A stretch of 51,343 nucleotides of DNA from Pseudomonas abyssi (GCF_002307495.1 NZ_NTMR01000031.1:1-51343), one strand, 5' to 3'; counted from the stretch's first letter, positions 25,841-36,513 are shown. Made by a program: numbers and translations. Notes: a model not told the origin generated them from the letters alone.

Positions 25841-26059
25841 CTACAGACCAAATGAATGAATTTTCTCCTTATCTCGGCATGACCCCCGGTAATGAATAAC
25901 TTCAGGCGGATTCTTTCCGTTAGCGGCAGCATACTCTTGCATGGCCTGCTCATTGGCCTGAATCATCCGACCATAAACACGATCAGCGCCGCCTTCTGCC
26001 AGAGTGGCAGAGGAAACAACCATAGCGGCAAGGGCTGCAATAACTTTGAGGCTTTTCAT
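25841..26059 (-). CDS. ptrA: PtrA-like small periplasmic protein, 3' end replaced by transposon
   Basis: A signal peptide (MKSLKVIAALAAMVVSSATL, cleavage after TLA) is followed by EGGADRVYGRMIQANEQAM, which fits the PtrA N-terminal domain. PtrA in Pseudomonas is a small copper-induced protein that also represses type III secretion. The first 57 codons are native. From 25887 on the frame reads 15 codons of the transposon end before a stop, so the present product is a chimera of 72 residues. How much native sequence was lost is unclear. It lies downstream of cusA on the same strand, with a hairpin in between, and has its own putative operator. Confidence 0.65.
   Translation of the reverse strand: MKSLKVIAALAAMVVSSATLAEGGADRVYGRMIQANEQAMQEYAAANGKNPPEVIHYRGSCRDKEKIHSFGL
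25848..25886 (-). repeat. Right terminal inverted repeat of the transposon
   Basis: Read inward on the minus strand it begins GGGGTCATGCCGAGATAAGG and continues GAGAAAATTCATTCATTTG, pairing with the outer left end. The flanking DNA is the 3' part of ptrA. Confidence 0.9.
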
Positions 26060-26127
26060 GTTTAATCACTCCTTCAAGGTGGTGATTAAAATATATCAGC
26101 TCAACCTGTCATAAAAATGAAGTCAAA

Positions 26128-26149
26128 GTTACATCGCCGTAATGCTTCC
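26128..26149. promoter_or_regulatory. Putative metal-responsive operator before ptrA
   Basis: TTAC-N6-GTAA (inverted) lies inside GTTACATCGCCGTAATGC, followed by TTCC. The 11 bases GTAATGCTTCC at 26139-26149 are identical to 3819-3829, upstream of the other small periplasmic protein gene. It is 70-90 bases before the ptrA start. The binding protein is inferred to be a CopR/CzcR-type regulator. Confidence 0.5.
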
Positions 26150-26158
26150 TGCCGCGTT

Positions 26159-26196
26159 ACCCGGGCGAGTCAGCTTGGCGCGTGGCTTGCCCGGGT
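26159..26196 (-). terminator. Stem-loop after cusA
   Basis: ACCCGGGC (26159-26166) pairs with GCCCGGGT (26189-26196), nine bases past the cusA stop. The loop is long (22 bases) and no clear T run follows on the minus strand, so it may attenuate rather than fully stop transcription toward ptrA. Confidence 0.5.
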
Positions 26197-26204
26197 TTGT
26201 AAAG

Positions 26205-29200
26205 CTATAGCTCCTGCGGTGCGCGAACCTTCTGTGTACGCTGCCTTCGCATCAGCCAGTACGCGGCCGGCAAAACCAACATGGACATCAGCGGCGCGGT
26301 AATCATGCCGCCGACCATGGGCGCGGCGATGCGCTTCATCACCTCAGATCCGGCACCTCCGCCCCAGAGGATTGGCAACAGGCCGGCGATGATCACGGCC
26401 ACCGTCATCACCTTGGGCCGCACACGCAGCACCGCGCCTTCACGAATTGCCTCCAGTAGGGCCGGATCACCGCTGCGCCCGGTATCCACACGCGCATGCC
26501 AGGCGTTCTTCAGGTACAGCAGCATGATCACCCCGAACTCGGCCGAGACGCCGGCCAGGGCGATGAAGCCCACGCCGGTGGCCACCGACAGGTTGAAGCC
26601 GAACCAGTAGAGCAGCCAGATGCCGCCCGACAGGGCAAAGGGCAGGGTGGCCATGATCAGCAGGGCCTCGCCGAAGCGGCTGAAAGTCAGGTAGAGCAGC
26701 ACGAAGATAATCAACAGAGTCGCCGGCACCACCCAGGCCAGCCGCGCATTGGCGCGCTCGAGGAATTCGAACTGACCGGAGTAGGAGACGGTCATGCCGG
26801 CGTCGAGTTGTACCCGCTCGGCGACGCGCTGCTGCAGCTCGCGCACGGTCGAGGCCAGGTCGCGCCCGCGGACATCGACATAGACCCAGCCGGACAGTCG
26901 CCCGTTCTCGCTGCGCAGCATCGGCGGCCCTTCGGTCAGACTAACCTGGGCGACGGTGCCCAAGGTGATCTGCTGGCCGGCTGGGGTGAGGATCGGCATA
27001 CGCCGTAGTGCCTGCGGACTGTCTCGCCACTCCTTGGGATAGCGCAGGTTGATCGGGAAGCGGGCCAGTCCTTCAACCGTCTCACCAATATTGCTGCCGC
27101 CGATGGCGCCCGATACCACCGCCTGCACATCGGCGATGCTCAGGCCATAGCGCGCCGCGGCCAGTCGATCGATCTGGATGTCCACGTAACGGCCGCCAGT
27201 AAGGCGTTCTGCCAAGGCCGAACTCACCCCAGGCACCTCTTTGGCCACGGCCTCGATATCGCGCGTTATGCGCTCGATGTCGACCAAGGAGGTTCCGGAC
27301 ACTTTCACCCCAATGGGGCTCTTGATCCCCGTCGCCAGCATGTCGATGCGGTTGCGGATGGGCGGCACCCAGATATTGGACAGCCCCGGAACTTTTACCG
27401 CGCGATCCAGTTCCTCGATCAGCTTTTCGGGTGTCATCCCCGCGCGCCATTGATCGCGTGGTTTGAACTGCACCGTGGTCTCGAACATTTCCAGCGGTGC
27501 TGGATCGGTGGCGGTCTCTGCTCGCCCGGCCTTGCCGAATACCCGTGCCACTTCGGGCACCGTGAGGATCATCCGGTTGGTTTGCTGCAGCAGCTGGGTG
27601 GCCTTGCTGGCCGGCAAGCCGGGCAGGGCTGATGGCATGTACAACAGGTCGCCCTCGTCCATCGGCGGTAGAAACTCTCCTCCGAGTCTGCTGAGGGGCC
27701 AGAGACTGGACAAAAACACTAGCAAGGCCAGCGCTAGGGTCACCTTAGGCCAAGCCAGCACCCACTCCAGCACCGGCCGGTATGCACCGATCAGCCAACG
27801 ATTCAAGGGGTTCTGTTGTTCGCTGGGGATATGCCCACGAATCCAATAGCCCATCAGCACCGGTACCAAGGTGATCGAGAGGCCAGCAGCGGCAGCCATG
27901 GCATAGGTCTTGGTGAATGCCAGCGGGCCAAACAGGCGACCCTCCTGGGCCTCCAGGGTGAAGACCGGGAGGAAAGACAGGGTGATGATCAAAAGGCTGA
28001 AGAACAGCGCCGGCCCGACCTCGGCCGCAGCTTCGCCGATCACCCGCCAGTGCGCCTCGCCCTGAAGCGGTTCACCGGGGTGTCGAGCCTTCCAGGCCTC
28101 GATGTGCTTGTGCGCGTTCTCGATCATCACCACGGCGGCATCGACCATGGCGCCGATGGCGATTGCGATCCCGCCGAGCGACATGATGTTGGCATTAACG
28201 CCCTGGTAGCGCATGACGATGAAGGCCATCAGGATGCCCAGGGGCAGGGTGATGATCGCGACCAGCGACGAGCGCAGGTGCCAGAGGAAGATCAGGCAAA
28301 CCAGGGCAACCACCGCGAACTCTTCCAGCAGCTTGTAGCTGAGGTTATCGATGGCGCGGTCGATCAATTGCGAACGGTCATAGGTGGTGACCACCTCGAC
28401 GCCGGCCGGCAAGCTGCCCTTCAGGCTGTCCAGCTTGGTCTTCACCGCGGCGATGGTATCGCGGGCATTCTTTCCGGAGCGCAAGATGACCACGCCACCT
28501 ACAACTTCACCCTGGCCATCCAGCTCGGCAATGCCACGACGCATCTCTGGCCCCAACTGAATGGTGGCCACCTGACCCAGCAGCACCGGAACTCCGCTGG
28601 CCGAAGCCCGCAGCGGCACATTGCGGAAATCCGCCAGGCTCTCTAGATAGCCTGAAGCCCGGACCATGTACTCGCGCTCTGCCAGCTCCAGGATGGCGCC
28701 GCCGGTTTCCTGATTGGCGCTCTTCAGCGCCGCTTCGACCTCCTGCTGAGTTACCCCATAAGCCACCAGCTTCTGGGGATCGAGCAGCACTTGGTATTGC
28801 TTGACCATGCCGCCGAGGGTGGCCACTTCGGCTACGTTGGGCAGGCTCTTGAGTTCGTACTTAAGGAACCAGTCCTGCAGTGCCCGCAGCTGGGCAAGAT
28901 CATGCTGGCCGCTGCGGTCGACCAAGGCGTACTGGTAGATCCAGCCCACGCCGGTGGCATCCGGCCCAAGGGTGGTGGTAACACCCTCGGGCAGGCGTTC
29001 CTGCGCCTGGTTGAGGTACTCCAGCACCCGCGAGCGTGCCCAGTAGAGGTCGGTATCGTCCTCGAACAGCACATAAACGAAGGAGTCGCCGAAGAACGAG
29101 TAGCCGCGCACTGTCTTCGCCCCCGGCACCGAGAGCATGGTGGTGGCCAGCGGGTAGGTCACCTGGTTCTCGACAATCTGCGGTGCCTGCCCGGGGAAGC

Positions 29201-29354
29201 TTGTGCGGATGATGACCTGGGTGTCGGACAGATCCGGCAGTGCATCCAACGGCGTGTTGCGCAGCGACCAGATGCCCAGGGCGGTGATGAACAGGGTGGC
29301 CAGCAGTACCAGGAAGCGGTTGCCGATAGACCAGTGGATCAGGCGCGCGATCAT
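26205..29354 (-). CDS. cusA: CusA-type RND heavy-metal efflux pump
   Basis: A 1049-residue HME-RND transporter of the CusA/CzcA type. It begins [18 protein letters not shown] and contains [15 protein letters not shown], typical of Cu/Ag pumps. Twelve membrane segments surround two large periplasmic loops; the proton-relay region [17 protein letters not shown] (~400) is clear, and Met-rich positions in the periplasmic part fit Cu+/Ag+. It takes metal from the periplasm and passes it through CusB to CusC. The start overlaps the cusB stop by four bases (ATGA). Confidence 0.92.
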   Translation of the reverse strand: MIARLIHWSIGNRFLVLLATLFITALGIWSLRNTPLDALPDLSDTQVIIRTSFPGQAPQIVENQVTYPLATTMLSVPGAKTVRGYSFFGDSFVYVLFEDDTDLYWARSRVLEYLNQAQERLPEGVTTTLGPDATGVGWIYQYALVDRSGQHDLAQLRALQDWFLKYELKSLPNVAEVATLGGMVKQYQVLLDPQKLVAYGVTQQEVEAALKSANQETGGAILELAEREYMVRASGYLESLADFRNVPLRASASGVPVLLGQVATIQLGPEMRRGIAELDGQGEVVGGVVILRSGKNARDTIAAVKTKLDSLKGSLPAGVEVVTTYDRSQLIDRAIDNLSYKLLEEFAVVALVCLIFLWHLRSSLVAIITLPLGILMAFIVMRYQGVNANIMSLGGIAIAIGAMVDAAVVMIENAHKHIEAWKARHPGEPLQGEAHWRVIGEAAAEVGPALFFSLLIITLSFLPVFTLEAQEGRLFGPLAFTKTYAMAAAAGLSITLVPVLMGYWIRGHIPSEQQNPLNRWLIGAYRPVLEWVLAWPKVTLALALLVFLSSLWPLSRLGGEFLPPMDEGDLLYMPSALPGLPASKATQLLQQTNRMILTVPEVARVFGKAGRAETATDPAPLEMFETTVQFKPRDQWRAGMTPEKLIEELDRAVKVPGLSNIWVPPIRNRIDMLATGIKSPIGVKVSGTSLVDIERITRDIEAVAKEVPGVSSALAERLTGGRYVDIQIDRLAAARYGLSIADVQAVVSGAIGGSNIGETVEGLARFPINLRYPKEWRDSPQALRRMPILTPAGQQITLGTVAQVSLTEGPPMLRSENGRLSGWVYVDVRGRDLASTVRELQQRVAERVQLDAGMTVSYSGQFEFLERANARLAWVVPATLLIIFVLLYLTFSRFGEALLIMATLPFALSGGIWLLYWFGFNLSVATGVGFIALAGVSAEFGVIMLLYLKNAWHARVDTGRSGDPALLEAIREGAVLRVRPKVMTVAVIIAGLLPILWGGGAGSEVMKRIAAPMVGGMITAPLMSMLVLPAAYWLMRRQRTQKVRAPQEL

Positions 29355-30811
29355 GGCTGGTCTCCTTCCTTGCGGAGCTGCTCGATCAGCAGGCCGGAGT
29401 TTGTCTGACGTGCGGCGATGCGTACGTGATCTCCTGGCTTAAGTCCCACAGCTACTTCGGAGCTGACCAGAGGAAAAGCCATGGTCATACCTGGCATATT
29501 CAGGCTCTCGAAGGGGCCATGCTCCAGGGTGACTTGTTTCCCGTCCAGTGCGCGAATAACGCCGTGAGACACATGCAGCCCCTCCGTGCTGTCCTGTTCT
29601 GCATTGCCGGCCAGGATGCCCTGCAGGCTGGCTTCCGAATCGATGAGGAACTGGCCGGAGGTAACGACCGCCTGACCTTCCTCAAGACCGGACAACACCT
29701 CCAGACGCCCATCGGCCTCGCGGCCCAAGGTGATTTCCTGGGGGCGGTAGCGTCCGTCGCCTTCGGCCAGCATCACCAATGCACGCTTGCCGGTGCGAAT
29801 CACGGCTTCACTCGGCACAAGAAGCGTGGATTGTTCGACGGCACTGTTCAGGCGTACGGCGGCGAACATGCCGGGGCGCAACTTACCGGCAGGGTTGGGT
29901 AGCTCGCTGCGTACCGTGAGCGTGCGCGTTTGCGGATCGGCACTCGGCAGCAAGGCTATGACGCGGCCCAGCAGCGGTCGATCAGGAAAGGCCGTCAGGT
30001 TGGCGCGGATCTCGTCCCCGACCTGGATACTTCCGGCCATGGCCTCGGGTATCGCCGCATCGAGCCAGACACTGGATAGCCCGTTAATCAACGCCAGATC
30101 CTGCCCGGCTTCGACGGTCATCCCGGCGCGTACCTGCAAGGCTTGGAGCTCGCCGCTGATAGGTGTGGTGAGGGTTTGCACCGCCCGTGGTTTGCCGCTG
30201 CGGCGGACCTGCTCGATCAACGTTTGAGGCATGCCAAGCAGGCGCAGGCGCTCTTGGGCCGCACTTATCAAGCGAGTGTCAGCGGTACGCAGTACCGCCA
30301 GGAACTCCAACTGCGCGGCGGACCATTCGGGAATCAGCAGGTCGACCAGGGGGGCTCCGGCAGGCAGCACATCGCCCGGGGCGCGACCGTAAACCCGCTC
30401 GACGAATCCGCCGGCGCGGGCCTGGAGGTTCGCCACTTCTCGCTGGTTATAGGCCAGGGAACCCACCGCCTCGATATCCGAGGGCAGTACACCTCGGATC
30501 ACCATCGAGGTTCGCATTCCGAGGTTCTGCACGGCTTGAGCGGGGATGCTCAGGACAGACGGATCCTGCTCGGATCCTGCGTATTTAGGGACAAGTTCCA
30601 TATCCATGAAAGGTGACTTGCCCGGTTTATCGAAGCGCTGCTCAGGCTGCATAGGGTCGTACCAATAGAGCACCTTGCGCTCGTCCGTCGGTGCGGAGCT
30701 AGGCAGTAGCTCGTGTTTGGCTTGCCGCTGGGCCAGCCAGTAGCCACCGCCCGCCGCGCCAATGCCCACGGTCAGCACGGCGACCGCAAAACCAAATGTC
30801 GATATCTTCAT
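29351..30811 (-). CDS. cusB: CusB-type membrane fusion protein with fused CusF-like domain
   Basis: A 486-residue periplasmic adaptor. In order: an N-terminal membrane anchor (~5-27), a heavy-metal-binding domain ([20 protein letters not shown], then DMELVPKY, ~50-77), the barrel/lipoyl/hairpin adaptor core (~90-395), and a C-terminal CusF-like copper-binding domain (~405-480; [20 protein letters not shown] followed by NMPGMTMAF with its Met pair). E. coli has CusF as a separate chaperone; here it is joined to the adaptor. The gene is coupled to cusC and cusA by ATGA overlaps. Confidence 0.92.
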   Translation of the reverse strand: MKISTFGFAVAVLTVGIGAAGGGYWLAQRQAKHELLPSSAPTDERKVLYWYDPMQPEQRFDKPGKSPFMDMELVPKYAGSEQDPSVLSIPAQAVQNLGMRTSMVIRGVLPSDIEAVGSLAYNQREVANLQARAGGFVERVYGRAPGDVLPAGAPLVDLLIPEWSAAQLEFLAVLRTADTRLISAAQERLRLLGMPQTLIEQVRRSGKPRAVQTLTTPISGELQALQVRAGMTVEAGQDLALINGLSSVWLDAAIPEAMAGSIQVGDEIRANLTAFPDRPLLGRVIALLPSADPQTRTLTVRSELPNPAGKLRPGMFAAVRLNSAVEQSTLLVPSEAVIRTGKRALVMLAEGDGRYRPQEITLGREADGRLEVLSGLEEGQAVVTSGQFLIDSEASLQGILAGNAEQDSTEGLHVSHGVIRALDGKQVTLEHGPFESLNMPGMTMAFPLVSSEVAVGLKPGDHVRIAARQTNSGLLIEQLRKEGDQP

Positions 30812-32070
30812 TTCAGGCCCTCCACATAGGCGTAGTACAGACTTGCGGATAGCTGGCTCAACTTGCGCTGCTGTTCAATCTGCCGCAGCTGCGCCTCAAT
30901 CAGGTCGCGCTGGGCAGTAATAACGGATGTGAGCTGGCTGTTACCGGCTTGGTAGGCGGCCAGTTCGAGTTCGGCACGTTTGCTTGCAAGCGGGATCAAG
31001 GTTTTTTCGGTGCGTGACAAGGTCCTGCGCAGTTGCTCAAGCTCGGCAATACCGCCTTCCAGCTCAGCCTGATGGGCGCGCAGTAATGCTTCCTGCTCGG
31101 CTTCCATCTGCGACACGCTTTGTTGTCTGGCGTTGATCTTGGGCCCCTGACGTGTGCCTACGAACAACGGCAGGTCGAACGTGAATTGCACCATCACCAT
31201 ATCGCCGAACTGGTTGTCGCGATTGTTGTAGGCAAACTCAACACCCCAGTCGGGGGTCTTCTCGGCGATGGCCTCGTTCAGCTCGGCGCTAGCCTCGCCG
31301 ACTCGGGCGGAGGCAGCGCGCAACTCAGGGTGTGAGGCAATGCGTTGCTGCAGGTGCGGTGCCACCAGGTTCAGATTGGGAACACCTCCTTGCAAAGGCT
31401 GGTCAGCCTCGTTGCCTATCCAGCGGCGCAGCTTGGCACGAGCTACTGCCACATCGCGATTCAGTTCATCTCGCCGATCTTGTAACGCCAAAGCTTCCTG
31501 GTCGGCCTGCAACAGCTCGCCAGGCTGAGCACTACCGCCGGCAATTAGCGATTGCACGGTCGAGCGGAGCATCTCGATCTGACGGTCCAGTTGATCGAAG
31601 AGGCCAACACTGCGTTCGGCGTAGTACACGTCCAGCCAGCTCACTGCCGTCTGGCGCTTGATTTCCAACTGCATGGCACGCTGCTCGGCCTCGGCCCGCG
31701 TCATGGAGGCTTCGGCCAGTTGGCGACGGGCCAGACGCTTGTCGCCGTTTGGTACCTCCTGCATGAGTCCAATGCGGCGCATGGTCATGGAGTCACGATT
31801 AAGTGTGTAACGGTCAGGGCCTTCGATCGGCAGGTTGTCGATGCCTATAATCAGCTTGGGATCGGGCAAGGCGTCTGCGGGCCCTACAGCCTGCTGTGCC
31901 GATGCCACCTGCGCCTGGCGCGCGAGGTTCTCAGGGGCACTCTGTTCGGCCAGAGCTTGGGCTCGTTCGAAGGTTAGGGGCTGTGCCTGCGCGGCAAGCC
32001 AGGGAGCTGCCCAGAATGCGGCAGCCAACACGCCGAGATAGCCACGGCGTGGAAAAAGGAAAGCGGACAT
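30808..32070 (-). CDS. cusC: CusC/CzcC-type outer-membrane efflux protein
   Basis: A 420-residue TolC-family protein with a signal peptide (cleavage after AAQAQ, ~30) and two outer-membrane-efflux repeats rich in long helices. It forms the outer-membrane exit duct of the CusCBA complex. First gene of the three-gene operon. A GCGCCT/AGGCGC hairpin in the 92-base gap upstream (near 32127-32145) separates it from the Cys-rich protein gene. Confidence 0.88.
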   Translation of the reverse strand: MSAFLFPRRGYLGVLAAAFWAAPWLAAQAQPLTFERAQALAEQSAPENLARQAQVASAQQAVGPADALPDPKLIIGIDNLPIEGPDRYTLNRDSMTMRRIGLMQEVPNGDKRLARRQLAEASMTRAEAEQRAMQLEIKRQTAVSWLDVYYAERSVGLFDQLDRQIEMLRSTVQSLIAGGSAQPGELLQADQEALALQDRRDELNRDVAVARAKLRRWIGNEADQPLQGGVPNLNLVAPHLQQRIASHPELRAASARVGEASAELNEAIAEKTPDWGVEFAYNNRDNQFGDMVMVQFTFDLPLFVGTRQGPKINARQQSVSQMEAEQEALLRAHQAELEGGIAELEQLRRTLSRTEKTLIPLASKRAELELAAYQAGNSQLTSVITAQRDLIEAQLRQIEQQRKLSQLSASLYYAYVEGLK

Positions 32071-32162
32071 GCTTTCGCCTCCAATGCGATTGATTGAGGT
32101 CGCAGCTACGAAACGTGGTCGCGACGATGCGCCTGACTGTAAGGCGCGGGATGATCACGGCA

Positions 32163-32507
32163 TTAGACGAAACGAGGAGGGCGCCAGAGTCCTGCGGGCT
32201 CTCGCTTAATCACCGACTGGGTCAGCAATATCTCGGGGCGTGAGGGGAGAGGGGATATGCTCTTGATCACGGTGGTCTGGAGAAGTCCTCCGGTCTTGCA
32301 TTCCTGGCCGGATTTGCAGGGAGACTTATTGGCCACCCCATCAGACGTGTCCATTTGCTCGCAGCACGGAGCATCGGCCGTTGCATGGCCCTGATGATCG
32401 GCGCTCTGCATCGGGCAAGGTTGTGCCGGCATGCTGAAAGCCATACCGCCGAAGGTCGGCAGCACGAGGCTAGCAATCATTACCAGGATCAATCCAATCC
32501 GACGCAC
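32163..32507 (-). CDS. Cys/Met/His-rich secreted protein, putative metal binder
   Basis: A 114-residue protein with a signal peptide (~1-25). The mature part carries PCPMQSADHQGHATADAPCC, EQMD, and the pattern C-x5-C in PCKSGQECK, giving six cysteines in about 45 residues together with His and Met. This looks like a periplasmic copper-binding or sensing protein, and similar small genes precede cus operons in Pseudomonas. The exact family is not recognised. It is on the same strand as, and just upstream of, cusC. Confidence 0.65.
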   Translation of the reverse strand: MRRIGLILVMIASLVLPTFGGMAFSMPAQPCPMQSADHQGHATADAPCCEQMDTSDGVANKSPCKSGQECKTGGLLQTTVIKSISPLPSRPEILLTQSVIKREPAGLWRPPRFV

Positions 32508-32691
32508 AGCAATTCACCAAGCGGGGCTATAGGGCGACTTTAGCAGATTGCCTCGAGGCATGAGCGCTCCTTTTGACGATAACAGCACTTCGTTGATTTG
32601 GATCACTCTGCCATAGCGCCAAGGTCTCCGCCGAGCTGAGGAATCACCACTCTGCTGGTGTTGCGCCGCGTGGTCGTGCCCTTGCTTCGCT

Positions 32692-32964
32692 TTAGTCGTG
32701 AGTAGTGGCTGGTCGTTCGAAGGCTGAGATTTCAGCTTCGAACCGAGCAACGAAGTCCAACAGGCTGATATTCAGCACCGCACAGATATCCCGGAGCTGG
32801 ATCAGGTCAATCCGGCGAAACCCCCTTTCCATGTCGCTCACAAATGATTGAGCGCGGCCCAGAGCTTCAGCGAATTGACCCTGAGTCAGCCCAGAGTCCG
32901 TGCGGCACTGCCGCAGCAGCCGGAGCAGTACGACATATTCATCCCGGTGGATCGAGCTAACCAT
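32692..32964 (-). CDS. XRE-family helix-turn-helix regulator
   Basis: A 90-residue protein, nearly all of it one Cro/C1-type domain: LRLLRQCRTDSGLTQGQFAE, then ALGRAQSFVSDMERGFRRID, with the recognition helix at about 41-49. Such single-domain regulators often control restriction-modification or plasmid genes. It is divergent from the gene at 33077 and may regulate the defence genes to its right; that is inference. The 184 bases between it and the Cys-rich gene show nothing I can support. Confidence 0.85.
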   Translation of the reverse strand: MVSSIHRDEYVVLLRLLRQCRTDSGLTQGQFAEALGRAQSFVSDMERGFRRIDLIQLRDICAVLNISLLDFVARFEAEISAFERPATTHD

Positions 32965-33076
32965 AACGTGCGCCTAGTGACTTTACAGCGAGCCACTGTA
33001 AATCTATGCTAGCGCTTTCTGGATATACGCAAAACAGATATATGTATTTTCTGCGCCGTCACATAGGAGCAAATCA

Positions 33077-33514
33077 ATGCTGAGCTTCAAAGGATTAAGT
33101 TTGAGGGAGGCAGTAGAACGGGTCGTTGCGTGTCGAGCACCAGCGATGCAGCCGGAAGACCGTGAAGCGTTTGCCGCGTTGCTAGTCGCCGAGCTATTTA
33201 AGCTAGACCTTTATGATCGGCGTGATGGCCGGAATGAACGTATGTACTCCGCTAGTGAATTGTTGGACCAAGCGAAGGATGTGCTCGACACCTCGGAGCG
33301 AACCAAGGAGGTTTATTTCAACCTACTGCTCAGGATGATTCATGACCTTGAGACCCGCTGCGCCGATATGAGTTATGAACATTTTGGGGCCTGGATCAAC
33401 AGGACTCACAACGATGTAACCCCGCCCCAACCGCTGCGATCTGGAGCTTGGATTTCTAGGATGTTGTTCACCCAGCGAATGCAGCAGGACGAGAGGGAGG
33501 AGGCCGCAGAGTAG
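33077..33514 (+). CDS. Hypothetical protein, helical
   Basis: A 145-residue, mainly helical, charged protein with no signal peptide or membrane segment and no motif I recognise. It starts MLSFKGLSLREAVERVVACR and ends in an acidic DEREEAAE. AGGAG lies nine bases before the ATG. It is divergent from the XRE regulator gene with 112 bases between, and precedes another unknown gene by about 100 bases, suggesting a small accessory module. Confidence 0.7.
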   Translation: MLSFKGLSLREAVERVVACRAPAMQPEDREAFAALLVAELFKLDLYDRRDGRNERMYSASELLDQAKDVLDTSERTKEVYFNLLLRMIHDLETRCADMSYEHFGAWINRTHNDVTPPQPLRSGAWISRMLFTQRMQQDEREEAAE

Positions 33515-33618
33515 AGCGTCAGAGTTCTTAATAAAGATGGCTTATCACTAAACGATGGTGCCACCTGCCAGCTCTACGCAGTCTAGCATCGCGGGAATAC
33601 CAACCTGATTTGCGGAGA

Positions 33619-34026
33619 ATGAACTTGGAATTAGTTGAAAGAATTTCGGCACTTTTGCACGGTCCGGGCGAGCCGATGGTTGGGAGCACGATGACCAACA
33701 ATGAAGCGCTTGAGTACGCCCATGCAACCTCAAGCGGTGCTCCCTTCTGCTTGGTTCGCGATTGGATATGGATAGACCTGGATGGGCCGGAAAGCCAGCA
33801 TGACTACCTAGCCCAACTGCAGCTGCAGCCAGTTATCCTTTTTGCCCACACGGTTGTGTACGACTCATCGCGACGATGGGACGTTGGGGATTTTGTGCGG
33901 ACTACACCGCTGCATGCGTTCACGGATGGATTCGTGTTTCGCACGTTGAATACCAACTATGTCCTGTTGGGGGATGGTCTCCGGAAGCTTGCACACCCTG
34001 AAACCATTGCGATGATTACTGGATAA
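33619..34026 (+). CDS. Hypothetical protein, DUF6957-like
   Basis: About 135 residues, soluble, with conserved-looking blocks CLVRDWIWIDLDGP, ILFAHTVVYDSSRRWDVGDF, VRTTPLHAF and FRTLNTNYVLLGDGLRK. This pattern resembles the Pseudomonas family DUF6957, whose function is unknown. ATG at 33619 is chosen; a TTG at 33610 is the alternative, and neither has an ideal ribosome site. A large palindrome lies 29 bases after its stop. Confidence 0.6.
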   Translation: MNLELVERISALLHGPGEPMVGSTMTNNEALEYAHATSSGAPFCLVRDWIWIDLDGPESQHDYLAQLQLQPVILFAHTVVYDSSRRWDVGDFVRTTPLHAFTDGFVFRTLNTNYVLLGDGLRKLAHPETIAMITG

Positions 34027-34054
34027 GGCGACTTTTTGCCGTCAAAACCTTTGA

Positions 34055-34090
34055 TTCAGCTTGATTTTACAGCTGTAAAATCAAGCTGAA
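34055..34090. repeat. 36-bp perfect palindrome without a loop
   Basis: TTCAGCTTGATTTTACAG is followed directly by its exact reverse complement. It lies between the DUF6957-like gene and the IS3 remnant. It could serve as a terminator-like stem or as a recombination or protein-binding site; there is no T run. Confidence 0.85.
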
Positions 34091-34101
34091 TTAGTGAATC
34101 A

Positions 34102-35385
<1,284 letters not shown>

Positions 35386-35523
35386 GGTCGCTTTGACTTG
35401 CACGTATTGAACGCTTGAGCTGGCTGCGTTAGCTATCCAGAATGTAGCGGATAGTATTTACTGCAGGCGACGCAGTGCGCAGCCGCGGTGAAACGGCTCT
35501 TTTTGACTATTGGGATGTGATAC

Positions 35524-36513
35524 GTGCCAGATTACCAACCTCCGTTAACGCTGACTCCCCGCATGCTCGCTCTAGTGGCCGAGATCAGCGAGCTGGTTGG
35601 GCGTTTGAGCGCACAGGAGCAGAGCCGCCTTACCCCGCAGCTTCGACGCGGCAATCGGATTCGAACCATTCAGGCCTCTCTTGCCATCGAAAACAATACC
35701 TTGAGCGTTGAGCAGGTGACTGCGGTGCTTGATGGCAGGCGAGTGCTCGGGTTGCCGGCGGAGATTCAGGAGGTACGTAATGCGTTTGCGGCTTACGATG
35801 CTATGGCCGGTTGGCAACCCGACTCGGTGGAGCACCTGCTGACAGCACATCGCCTGCTCATGCATGGGTTGCTGGACGATGCAGGGTGCTATCGAGCGGG
35901 CGGTGTAGGTATTTATCGCGGCGAGAAACTGCTGCACATGGCGCCACCGCCCAGCCGGGTTGCTTTGCTGATGCAGGACTTACTTGCCTGGCTCGCTGCT
36001 ACCGAGCTACCGGCCCTGATAGCGAGTTGCGTGTTTAATTACGAGTTTGAATTTATCCATCCCTTTGCGGACGGTAATGGGCGCATGGGGCGACTCTGGC
36101 AGACGCTCATCCTGAGTCGCTGGCAGCCATTGCTGGCTTATCTGCCGGTGGAGACGGTCATTCAGACACATCAAGGTGAGTATTACGCAGCACTTGCCGA
36201 AGCTGACAAGGTATCCGAAGCCTCCCCGTTTGTGCTGTTCATGCTGGGTGCTCTACGCGAAGCGTTGCTTGAAACGGTAGCTGGCGACCAAGTAAGCGAC
36301 CAAGTAAGCGACCAAGTAGAACGGTTGATGGCGGTGCTGCAGCCAGGTGTTGCACTGAAAGCGAGTGAATTGATGGAGCTTTTGAATCTCTCTCATCGTC
36401 ACAGCTTCGGCAAATCGTATTTGAAGCCGGCGCTTGCCGCCGGCTTGATCGAAATGACTGACCCCGCGTCGCCGCGGAGTCCTGCGCAGCGTTATCGACG
36501 CAAGTTGCTTTGA
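35524..36513 (+). CDS. Fic-family AMP-transferase-type protein with N-terminal inhibitory motif
   Basis: A 329-residue Fic protein that would transfer AMP, or another nucleotide, to a target hydroxyl. The catalytic loop is HPFADGNGRMGR starting at H179. The inhibitory helix S52-L-A-I-E56-N57 fits the [S/T]xxxE[G/N] motif placed before the Fic core (class II), so the enzyme should be self-inhibited until released. The C-terminus (~265-325) is a winged-helix-like domain (ASELMELLNLSHRHSFGKSY). The start is GTG. A threefold 12-bp repeat encodes the linker GDQVSDQVSDQV. It is 126 bases ahead of the PLD-helicase gene. Confidence 0.88.
   Translation: MPDYQPPLTLTPRMLALVAEISELVGRLSAQEQSRLTPQLRRGNRIRTIQASLAIENNTLSVEQVTAVLDGRRVLGLPAEIQEVRNAFAAYDAMAGWQPDSVEHLLTAHRLLMHGLLDDAGCYRAGGVGIYRGEKLLHMAPPPSRVALLMQDLLAWLAATELPALIASCVFNYEFEFIHPFADGNGRMGRLWQTLILSRWQPLLAYLPVETVIQTHQGEYYAALAEADKVSEASPFVLFMLGALREALLETVAGDQVSDQVSDQVERLMAVLQPGVALKASELMELLNLSHRHSFGKSYLKPALAAGLIEMTDPASPRSPAQRYRRKLL
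36284..36319 (+). repeat. Three 12-bp tandem repeats inside the fic gene
   Basis: GCGACCAAGTAA, the same again, and GCGACCAAGTAG lie head to tail and encode (G/S)DQVSDQVSDQV between the catalytic core and the winged helix. Copy number can change without altering the frame. Confidence 0.85.

Larger units (their letters stand above)
5773..25886. mobile_element. Tn3-superfamily transposon of the Tn4651/Tn5041 branch (~20.1 kb)
   Basis: The two ends share about 38 bases starting GGGG(C/T)CATGCCGAGATAAGG, the terminal signature of Tn5041-like elements. The gene set is typical of the Tn4651 branch: tnpT and tnpS diverging from a resolution region at one end and tnpC-tnpA at the other. Cargo: antitoxin-like gene, DUF5131-TcmP pair, small periplasmic protein, complete ars/arsJ cluster with an IS21-disrupted arsO. 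The flanking pentamers (CATAG left, CGGTA right) do not match, so it is not a simple undisturbed insertion. A second left-type end lies inside at 5945. The right end cuts ptrA and the left end abuts the ICMT-like gene. Confidence 0.85.

Noticed and set aside
5768..25891. Target-site duplication of the big transposon
   Set aside because: Pentamers next to the outer ends (CATAG, CGGTA) and next to the inner left end (TTAAC) do not match each other in any pairing.
27816..28646. A 276-codon plus-strand frame opposite cusA
   Set aside because: It is the antisense shadow of a highly conserved pump gene, rich in His/Gln/Asp/Gly, with no recognisable domain.
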